Origin: Paraburkholderia lacunae
Lineage (GTDB): Bacteria > Pseudomonadota > Gammaproteobacteria > Burkholderiales > Burkholderiaceae
Direction of reading: 5' to 3'
Assembly (NCBI RefSeq): GCF_003353175.1
Contig: NZ_QHKS01000007.1
Coordinates: forward strand, 186,001-250,000
Length of the DNA: 64,000 nucleotides
Both the position numbers and the translations under genes were made by a program. Under the pieces are notes generated by a model. That model made no database searches and had not been told where the DNA came from. It saw nothing but the letters and a program-made list of their open reading frames with translations. Shown here piece after piece: positions 35,501-42,426 of this stretch. Within the stretch, counting starts at the first letter, position 1. Every line of letters starts with the position of its first letter.

Positions 35501-38500
35501 CGTTGATCGTCGTGCCGCCGCTGAAGGTATTCATGCCGGTCAACACGACCGTGCCCGCCCCGCTGACGGTCAGCGCTCCGGCGGGCGTACCGTCGGCAAT
35601 CACGCTGTTGACAGTCAGCGTCGCGTTGCTGCCAGTCGAGAACGCGTTGCTGCCGTTCAGCGTCACCAGGCCGCTGACGATACCGGTACCGGTCGTTGTC
35701 TCCAGCGTCCCGCCGGTTAGCGCCACGGCATTGGCCAGTGTGTTCTGCACATCCAGCGCTGCACCGCTGCCGATACTGATCGCTGAAGTGCCTGCGGTCC
35801 CGTTTCCGGCTAGTGCCAACGTGCCACCCGTGACGCTCGTGCCGCCGCCATAGTTTTGCGTCGTGTCGAACGTCAGCGTGCCGGTGTTCTGTTTCGTGAC
35901 CGCACCCGTCCCACCGATCGTGCCGCTGAACGTGCCGTTCGATGCCTGATCGAAGACCAGCGAGGCGTTGTTCGTGATGCTGCCCTGCAGGCTCTGCGTA
36001 TTGCCCTGCAGCGTGCCACCGCTCACCAGCGTGCCGCCGGAGTACGTGTTGACTCCGCCCAGCACCACCGTCCCCGGCCCGCTCACGGTGAGTGCAGTCG
36101 GCGACGCGCCGCCGCTCACTGCCCCGCTTACCGTGAGCGTCGCGCCGGAACCGGTCGCAAAAGTGCCGCTGCCGCTCAGCGCAACCGTTCCGCTCACGGT
36201 GCCGGCGCCGGTGGTCGTCTCCAGTGTGCCGCCGTTCAACGTCACCGCATTGGCGAGTGTGTCCTGCACATCCAGCGCTGCACCGCTGCCCACTGTGATC
36301 GCTGAAGTGCCGGCCATGCCGCCGCCCGTCAGGGCCAACGTGCCGCCCGTGACGCTCGTGCCGCCGCCATAGTTTTGCGTCGTGTCGAACGTCAGCGTGC
36401 CGGTGTTCTTCTTCGTGACCGCACCGGTCCCACCGATCGTGCCGCTGAACGTGCCGTTCGATGCCTGATCGAAGACCAGCGAGGCGTTGTTCGTGATGCT
36501 GCCCTGCAGGCTCTGCGTATTGCCCTGCAGCGTGCCACCGCTCACCAGCGTGCTGCCGGAGTACGTGTTGACTCCGGTTAACACTACGGTGCCCGTACCG
36601 TTCACGATCAGCGCGCCGGCAGGCGTACCGTCGACAACAGCGCCGCTAACAGTCAATGTCGCGTTATTGCCAGTCGCAAACGTGTTGCTACCGTTCAGCG
36701 TGACGACGCCGTTCGCGATGCCGCTGCCGGTTGTGGTTTCCAGCGTGCCGCCGCCGGTCAGCGTCAATGCGTTGGCAATCGTGTTCCGTACATCCAGTGC
36801 CGCGCCGCTGCCCACCGTGATCGCGCCTGTCGAAGCGCCCGCTGTGCCGGTGCCGGTCACCGCCAACGTGCCACCGTTGATCGTCGTGCCACCGCTGAAG
36901 GTGTTGATGCCGGTCAGCACGACCGTGCCTGCCCCGCTGACGGTCAGCGCTCCGGCGGGCGTACCGTCGGCAATCACGCTGTTGACAGTCAGCGTCGCGT
37001 TGCTGCCAGTCGAGAACGCGTTGCTGCCGTTCAGCGTCACCAGGCCGTTCACGATACCGGTACCGGTAGTTGTCTCCAGCGTCCCGCCGGTTAGCGCCAC
37101 GGCATTGGCCAGTGTGTTCTGCACATCCAGCGCTGCACCGCTGCCGACACTGATCGCTGAAGTGCCTGCGGTCCCGTTTCCGGCTAGTGCCAACGTGCCA
37201 CCCGTGACGCTCGTGCCGCCGCCATAGTTTTGTGTCGTGTCGAACGTCAGCGTGCCGGTGTTCTGTTTCGTGACCGCACCGGTCCCACCGATCGTGCCGC
37301 TGAACGTGCCGTTCGATGCCTGATCGAAGACCAGCGAGGCGTTGTTCGTGATGCTGCCCCGCAGGCTCTGCGTATTGCCCTGCAGCGTGCCGCCGCTCAC
37401 CAGCGTGCCGCCGGTATATGTATTGACTCCGCCCAGCACCACCGTCCCCGGCCCGCTCACGGTGAGTGCATCCGGCGATGCGCCGCCGCTCACTGCCCCG
37501 CTTACCGTGAGCGTCGCGCCGGAACCGGTCGCAAAAGTGCCACTGTTGCTCAGCGCAACCGTTCCGCTCACGGTGCCGGTGCGGGTGGTCGTTTCCAGCG
37601 TCCCGCCATTTAACGTCACCGCATTGGCCAGCGTGTTCTGCACATCCAGCGCTGCACCGCTGCCCACCGTGATCGCTGAAGTGCCGGCCATGCCGCCGCC
37701 CGTCAGGGCCAACGTGCCACCCGTGACGCTCGTGCCGCCGCCATAGTTTTGCGTCGTGTCGAACGTCAGCGTGCCGGTGTTCTGTTTCGTGACCGCACCC
37801 GTCCCACCGATCGTGCCGCTGAACGTGTCGTTCGTTGCCTGATCGAAGACCAGCGACGCGTTGTTCGTGATGCTGCCCCGCAGGCTCTGCGTATTGCCCT
37901 GCAGCGTGCCACCGCTCACCAGCGTGCCGCCGGTATAAGTGTTGCCTCCGCTCAGCACCACCGTCCCCGGCCCGCCCACGGTGAGGGCATTCGGCGATGC
38001 GCCGCCGCTCACCGTCCCGCTTACCGTGAGCGTCGCGCCGGAACCGGTCGCAAAAGTGCCGCTGCTGCTCAGCGCAACCGTTCCGCTCACGGTGCCGGCG
38101 CCGGTGGTCGTTTCCAGCGTCCCGCCATTTAACGTCACCGCGTTGGCAAGCGTGTTCTGCACGTCCAGCGCTGCACCGCTGTCCACCGTGATCGCGCCGG
38201 TCGAAGCGCCGGCGATGCTGGTCACCGCCAACGTGCCACCGTTGATCGTCGTGCCACCGCTGAAGGTATTAGTGCGGGTCAGCGTCACTGTGCCCGCACC
38301 GTTCACGGTCAGCACGCCTGCCGACGAACCATCGATAACGGCACCGCTGACAGTCAGCGTCGCGTTGCTGCCGGTCGAGAACGTGTTGCTGCCGTTCAGC
38401 GTCACCTGGCCGTTCACTGTGCCGCTACCTGTGGTCGTCTCCAGCGTCCCACCATTCAGCGCCACTCCATTGCCAAGTATGTTCTGCACATTCAGCGCAG

Positions 38501-40385
38501 CACCGCTGCCCACCGTGATCGCGCCTGTCGAAGCGCCTGCCGCACCGTTGCCGGTCAGGACCAACGTGCCATCCGTGACGTTCGTGCCGCCGCTATACGT
38601 GTTGCCCTGGCTCAGTTCGACAATCCCGCCGCTCAACGTCAATCCGCCCGACCCTGAAATCGAACTGCCGCTTGCCTGGGTTATCGTCCCACTCGCGTTC
38701 GTCAATCCAAGGCTGATCGCCCCCGTGCCCGAACTCAGGTTGCCAAGCGATATGCCGCCCGCCCCGGCGAGCATCGATATGTTGCCGCCGTCAGTCGACA
38801 GTGAATGACCATTCATCAGAATGGCATTGGTGGCCTCGAGCGATATCGATCCCTGCGAAGACGGCGTAGTCGTCGCGTTCAGCGCCAGATCCGCCATGAA
38901 GATGATGGAGTTCGTGGCCTGAAGCACAAGGTTGGTAGTCGACGAGAGCCCCACCAGCGTCGACGTCAACACATACGAATCATTCGCGCCCGCGGTGTAA
39001 GTGCCGCTTCCCGATGCCAAAGTCCCGCAGGTGCCGGGGTCTGTCGAGACGATGCACAGGTCGAACGGATCGAGCAGCAAGGTGCCGCGCTGACCGTGCA
39101 GCGCGCTCAGATCGACCGAGCCGTCCACGACGAACGCCCCCTTGCTCGATATTTCCGCGTTGCCGCCATTGCCGCCGTTGGCTCCACCGCGCGAGGCGAT
39201 CGCTCCGGAAAATTGCGTGCGATCATTGGACCAGACGACGACCTGCCCACCATTACCCTGATCCATCGCGCTCGCGTCCAGCACCGCGCCCTTCTCGATG
39301 GTCGTCGTCGAGGCGTTCTGCAACGGCCCCGCGCCATGCGCGGCCCCGCCCACCAGGATCGTGCCGCCGCCTACCGCACCCGACGCGTCGAGTTTCGCCG
39401 TACCGGCGAGCGCCAACTGATCGCCGCTCACCGCAATATTGCCGCCGTGGCCGCTCGCCCCTGCGCCACTCGCGTCGAGCGTGCCGCTGATCGATACGAT
39501 GCCTTGAGCGCCGCCGTTCAGTTGAATGTCTTCGCCATTCGAGCTGATCGACCGCGCGCGAATCACACCGCTGCTATTGATGACGGTATCCAGCGCACTG
39601 TCACGCGTCTGCGCGCTCAGCAACACCGGGCCGCCGGAGAAAATGGTGCCGCTGTGCGTAATACTGGCCTTCAGCGCACTCGCATCGACACTCACCGACA
39701 ACGGACTCTCGGCGTCCAGCGTCATGCTGACGCGATCGCCCGCGGCCAGTGCCACGCCGCCTGTCGCGCTCACATTGCCGGCGTTGACGATCTGCGGCGC
39801 GATGAAAACCACCGCGCCGTCGCGCGCGTTCACCGCCCCCTGATTGACGATGCTACCGGCCGAACCGTCGTTCTGAAACGTATAGCGCCCAGCGAGGAAG
39901 TCGCTGTCGGAGATCCCGAGCGTCGACGCGACGAAACTGCCGGTGTTCACCGACGCTCCCGGCGCGAACAGCACGCCCGCCGGATTGACCAGAAAGACCT
40001 TGCCGGTCGCCGTGAGGCTGCCGAAGATCGACGACGGCGAGCCGCCCACCACCCGGTTGAGCGCGACGGAACTCGCATTGGGCTGAACGAACGTGACGTT
40101 GTTACCGTAACCGATCGAAAAGCTCTGCCAGTTGATGATCGCGCTACTGCTCCCCTGGTTGACCACCAGTTGCTGACCGTTGGGCTGCGTCACCGTGACA
40201 TTGCCCGATACCACCTTGGCACCGCCCGGCAGGGTCTGCGCAAACACGGCCGCACTCGTCAGCAGCAGCGCGGACCCCACGACGAGCGCCAGCGCGCCTG
40301 GCGCCCATGAGAGGGCGCGCGTGCAATGACAGCTCTCGTCAAAAGCACGATCGGAGCGACTCACCGATCCGTTTTTCCGCCGCAT
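32550..40385 (-). CDS. Two-partner secretion exoprotein (TpsA, filamentous haemagglutinin type) with autotransporter-type repeats
   Basis: A 2611-residue secreted protein. It has a 49-residue extended signal peptide ending VFA, then a TPS domain (about 50-300) with FLVNPAGVLFAPGA, the NPNG-type motif needed for recognition by TpsB. Next come some twenty glycine/threonine-rich beta-strand repeats of the type NTYSGGTLVSGGTL, which predict a long beta-helix. The C-terminal 90 residues differ, with two Cys (KVNCARV and GPCLGNN) and a charged tail. ATG at 40385 has AGGGGA at 6 nt; a GTG at 40403 is less likely. It probably acts as an adhesin or contact-dependent surface filament; I see no toxin domain. 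Confidence 0.9.
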   Translation of the reverse strand: MRRKNGSVSRSDRAFDESCHCTRALSWAPGALALVVGSALLLTSAAVFAQTLPGGAKVVSGNVTVTQPNGQQLVVNQGSSSAIINWQSFSIGYGNNVTFVQPNASSVALNRVVGGSPSSIFGSLTATGKVFLVNPAGVLFAPGASVNTGSFVASTLGISDSDFLAGRYTFQNDGSAGSIVNQGAVNARDGAVVFIAPQIVNAGNVSATGGVALAAGDRVSMTLDAESPLSVSVDASALKASITHSGTIFSGGPVLLSAQTRDSALDTVINSSGVIRARSISSNGEDIQLNGGAQGIVSISGTLDASGAGASGHGGNIAVSGDQLALAGTAKLDASGAVGGGTILVGGAAHGAGPLQNASTTTIEKGAVLDASAMDQGNGGQVVVWSNDRTQFSGAIASRGGANGGNGGNAEISSKGAFVVDGSVDLSALHGQRGTLLLDPFDLCIVSTDPGTCGTLASGSGTYTAGANDSYVLTSTLVGLSSTTNLVLQATNSIIFMADLALNATTTPSSQGSISLEATNAILMNGHSLSTDGGNISMLAGAGGISLGNLSSGTGAISLGLTNASGTITQASGSSISGSGGLTLSGGIVELSQGNTYSGGTNVTDGTLVLTGNGAAGASTGAITVGSGAALNVQNILGNGVALNGGTLETTTGSGTVNGQVTLNGSNTFSTGSNATLTVSGAVIDGSSAGVLTVNGAGTVTLTRTNTFSGGTTINGGTLAVTSIAGASTGAITVDSGAALDVQNTLANAVTLNGGTLETTTGAGTVSGTVALSSSGTFATGSGATLTVSGTVSGGASPNALTVGGPGTVVLSGGNTYTGGTLVSGGTLQGNTQSLRGSITNNASLVFDQATNDTFSGTIGGTGAVTKQNTGTLTFDTTQNYGGGTSVTGGTLALTGGGMAGTSAITVGSGAALDVQNTLANAVTLNGGTLETTTRTGTVSGTVALSNSGTFATGSGATLTVSGAVSGGASPDALTVSGPGTVVLGGVNTYTGGTLVSGGTLQGNTQSLRGSITNNASLVFDQASNGTFSGTIGGTGAVTKQNTGTLTFDTTQNYGGGTSVTGGTLALAGNGTAGTSAISVGSGAALDVQNTLANAVALTGGTLETTTGTGIVNGLVTLNGSNAFSTGSNATLTVNSVIADGTPAGALTVSGAGTVVLTGINTFSGGTTINGGTLAVTGTGTAGASTGAITVGSGAALDVRNTIANALTLTGGGTLETTTGSGIANGVVTLNGSNTFATGNNATLTVSGAVVDGTPAGALIVNGTGTVVLTGVNTYSGSTLVSGGTLQGNTQSLQGSITNNASLVFDQASNGTFSGTIGGTGAVTKKNTGTLTFDTTQNYGGGTSVTGGTLALTGGGMAGTSAITVGSGAALDVQDTLANAVTLNGGTLETTTGAGTVSGTVALSGSGTFATGSGATLTVSGAVSGGASPTALTVSGPGTVVLGGVNTYSGGTLVSGGTLQGNTQSLQGSITNNASLVFDQASNGTFSGTIGGTGAVTKQNTGTLTFDTTQNYGGGTSVTGGTLALAGNGTAGTSAISIGSGAALDVQNTLANAVALTGGTLETTTGTGIVSGLVTLNGSNAFSTGSNATLTVNSVIADGTPAGALTVSGAGTVVLTGMNTFSGGTTINGGTLALTGTGTAGASTGAITVGSGAALDVRNTLANALTLTGGGTLETTTGSGIANGGVTLNGSNTFATGSGARLTVNGVIGDGTSKGLLTVSGPGTVVLTGLNTYSGGTAVAGGTLQGNATSLQGHIGLASATSLVFDQAANGTFNGSISGAGAVTKQSAGTLTLNGAQSYSGGTTVTGGALQGNTTSLQGDFALAGGTGLVFDQASNGTFNGKISGAGAVTKQNGGTLTIGTDQTYTGGTSVTNGTLTLTGNGTAGASAGALTVSSGAALDVQNTLANAVTLNGGTLETSTGSGIVNGAVTLDGSSLFATGSNAALTINGALGNGASAGALVVGGAGLVTLNGVSSFTGGTSVTGGTLQGNTASLNGNIALAGGTRLVFDQASNSTFDGAISGGGAVSKQNTGTLSFDTAQTYTGGTAVTAGTLALKNSGTAGASTGAITVGSGASLDLQNTLANALTLAGGTLETTTGNGVANGLITLSGGSTISAASSATLTVNGVIRDGGTGQSLNKQGAGLVTLNGADSYTGGTSIIQGTLAVGAGGSLGSGLATVNGGATLALAGATLGNNVSLLDGSTLVASGGLDTLSGALNVRGATFDIGAGSTLNAANAFNHFTGATTFTGGGSLALSADTGGIQLGTTTLANLKLQSDGAVTQSAAATITGTTSIATTGGAAITLNQANQFGNALQLSGGPASVNSAAALNFGASNVASLNASAGGDITQTGALQVSGATTLSTPNGNLILDLDNTFGALVTARAAGGSLKSAQDLALALSTPGTMNVTAGGALTVSGTAGTLSTTSGGATTFGATLIGDALTVVAGGPVTTASGASVSANSITLTSKATQNIGAARPGEFALNNVGKLSLVSGFDAFFLLPNGQQTRFSIGTKVNCARVNMGPCLGNNVLISAISSVQAGIQSAMVNQMHQEDEFTLKVKYGFAGDLAQVQTYPHEGDLEVRQPAPCRLADHAVAEPRDESVRLRAAEVCP
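35300..37945 (-). repeat. Tandem 1374-bp duplication inside tpsA
   Basis: Sequence from about 35300 recurs 1374 bp (458 codons) later with very high identity: anchor segments at 35341/36715, 35821/37195 and 36340/37714 all show the same offset. Each copy contains several beta-strand repeats and two nested copies of a shorter block. The length is a multiple of three, so copy loss or gain would keep the frame. Similarity fades outside about 35300-36570 and 36674-37945. Confidence 0.8.
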
Positions 40386-40419
40386 CCCGTTTCCCCTGCG
40401 CACGGACCTCAGGTCCGCA

Positions 40420-42180
40420 TCAAAAGAACTGCACCCATTGCACCCAGACGCGCGGCGTGTTGTCGTGCGTATCGGAGGTCGGCTTCCTGCCGCCGTGCCA
40501 CGCGATGCTGGTGCGGAACAGGTACTTGTTAGGCGCGCCGAAGTTCATCCCGACTCCGTAGCTCAGCAGGCGCACGCTGTTGGACTGGCCGGGATCGGGT
40601 GCAGGCGCGTCGCCCGGTTTGGCGTTGGACCGGATGTAGCCGAAGTCGAAGAAGCTCGTCAGCACAAAGCCGCCTGCGCCGATATGCAGTCCCGGCACCG
40701 TGTAGCGCAATTCGAGCGTGGTGGCGAAGCCGTCGTCGCCGATCGCTTCGCCTTCGGGATAGCCGCGCACGCGGTTCGCGCCGCCCAGCGAAAACTTCTC
40801 CGCCGCAGTCAGATTCTTCGAGGCAGCCTGGCCGGACGCGGAGAAGAACAAGGCGAGATTCGGCGCGAGCTGCTGAAGACGCTGATAGTCGCCATAGAAC
40901 TTCGTGAAGAAGCCCTTCGTGTGAAAACCGTTCACGCTGGCGTCATCGCTTTTCTCGGCGTCGCTGCCAAAGCTGAGCGTGCCGAACATCACGCCGGCGG
41001 TGTACACGTTGACATAGCCCGTGTCGCGCGAATCGCCGTTCACTTGAGCCTTCAGTCCAACGATGTTTTTCTGTTGCGCCTGCGCGCCGCTCTGCTTGTC
41101 GTTCAGCTGTTCATAAGTCAGACCCACCTGCGCGAACAGATTCACGTCCTTGCTTCGCTCGATAGGATGAAGGACGAACAGATTGACGACGTCGGCGGTG
41201 CCGTGCGCATTCAGGTCGGCGAACTCCTTGCCGAGCGAATAGTTGAGCCGGCCGTAGTCGATACCCACGCGCGTTCCCAGGTGCCCCACCGGCACGAGGT
41301 AGCTCACGTCGCCGAAGTCGCTCAGGTTCTGGTTGGTGATGAAGCCCTGCACCGTCAGCAGGTCGCCGATCCCGAGCGGGCTCACGAGACTGGCCTTCAG
41401 CCCCAGCCGATAGGCACCCGCATAGCGATTGCCGTAGTTGTCCACGTCGACTTCGCCGGTGATCCGCTTGGGTTTTTCGGCCAGCACCTCGACTTCGAGA
41501 TCGGCGGTACCGACCTGTGCGCCGCGATTGAGCGTCGAACGAATCACCGCGCCGGGCAGATCGCGAATCAGCAGCAGCGGAGTTTCGACGGACTTCTCGG
41601 TAATGATGTCGCCTTCCTTCAATCGCGCGCGCAGCATGCCGAGCACCTGATCTTCGCTTACGCGTGCTTCGGCCGGGTAAGGATGCTTGACCGTGATCTT
41701 GCCGAGACGCCCTTCGAGAATGCCGATCGCCACGACACCGTCCGAAATGTTCTGCTTCGGCAGGAATGCGACGGCAAGGAAGTAGCCGCGCTGGCGATAG
41801 AGCGTCTTCACCTTGTCGACAATCTCGTTCAGACCGTCCAGATCGACCTCGTGAAACGCATACGGTGCGAGCAAGGCGGTCAGTTCCTCGCTCGAGATGA
41901 CGGTGTTGCCGGTAAAGCGAAAACCCTGCGGCGTAAAGCGCAGATCGGGCGCTTCGACCTTCGGCGCCGGCGGCGTCTCGGGCGGCTTGACGACCACGTT
42001 CGGGTCGGCAGGCGGCACCTGGGCAGGCGGCTTGATCGCTTCGAGCAGTTGCCCCGAAGTGGGTGGGATCGGCGCAGTCTGCGGGAATGCTGGCCATGCG
42101 GCACACAGGCCTGCCGTCAGCAAGGCTGTGCGATGCAACACGTTAAAGCGTGTCGGCGTCCTGCACGGAAAAGATGGCAT
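40420..42180 (-). CDS. Two-partner secretion outer-membrane transporter (TpsB, ShlB/FhaC family)
   Basis: A 586-residue Omp85-superfamily pore that exports the TpsA encoded next. A signal peptide (about 34 residues, PAFPQ end) leads into a Pro-rich linker, two POTRA domains (about residues 80-230: FRFTGNTVIS, GRLGKITV) and a 16-strand barrel with the VRGY motif at 471-474 in the lid loop. The last residue is Phe, the usual outer-membrane assembly signal. It lies 34 bp before tpsA; that gap includes a small palindrome (CGGACC/GGTCCG). A paired-heptamer operator lies 135 bp upstream. Confidence 0.93.
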   Translation of the reverse strand: MPSFPCRTPTRFNVLHRTALLTAGLCAAWPAFPQTAPIPPTSGQLLEAIKPPAQVPPADPNVVVKPPETPPAPKVEAPDLRFTPQGFRFTGNTVISSEELTALLAPYAFHEVDLDGLNEIVDKVKTLYRQRGYFLAVAFLPKQNISDGVVAIGILEGRLGKITVKHPYPAEARVSEDQVLGMLRARLKEGDIITEKSVETPLLLIRDLPGAVIRSTLNRGAQVGTADLEVEVLAEKPKRITGEVDVDNYGNRYAGAYRLGLKASLVSPLGIGDLLTVQGFITNQNLSDFGDVSYLVPVGHLGTRVGIDYGRLNYSLGKEFADLNAHGTADVVNLFVLHPIERSKDVNLFAQVGLTYEQLNDKQSGAQAQQKNIVGLKAQVNGDSRDTGYVNVYTAGVMFGTLSFGSDAEKSDDASVNGFHTKGFFTKFYGDYQRLQQLAPNLALFFSASGQAASKNLTAAEKFSLGGANRVRGYPEGEAIGDDGFATTLELRYTVPGLHIGAGGFVLTSFFDFGYIRSNAKPGDAPAPDPGQSNSVRLLSYGVGMNFGAPNKYLFRTSIAWHGGRKPTSDTHDNTPRVWVQWVQFF

Positions 42181-42298
42181 TGGATGAAAGCCCGGACGGT
42201 CGTTTTATGTTTCTTTCGCGTGCGATGCGCAACGCTCCCTAACTTGCGATTCGCCGAACCCTGAATAACGTGCCCGCAAGGTTCAGCGAATTGCCGTC

Positions 42299-42331
42299 AT
42301 GATGGGAAGACCGCGTTTCCGAAACGTTTCC
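42299..42331 (-). promoter_or_regulatory. Promoter of the tps operon with paired-heptamer operator, copy 3
   Basis: On the minus strand GGAAACG-TTTC-GGAAACG (42331-42314) is followed 9 bp later by CATCAT (42304-42299), a four-of-six match to a -10 box. Heptamers, 4-bp spacer and distance to the -10 are the same as upstream of tssA. The start of tpsB is about 120 bp further on. The site lies in the 246-bp gap between the SARP-type regulator gene and tpsB. Confidence 0.55.
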
Positions 42332-42426
42332 GTCCTTGATGCAAGCGCTTCAGCGCCTTGAATGCAGGCACGCGCAAGTGCCGCGACGCGCACAGCGCGA
42401 GCTTCCTTGCGAAGCTCACGTCATGG

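Noticed and set aside
32610-40310. Many long plus-strand open frames opposite tpsA
   Set aside because: They are mirror images of the repetitive Gly/Thr-rich gene, are themselves repetitive Arg- or Pro/Val-rich, lack ribosome sites and resemble no family.
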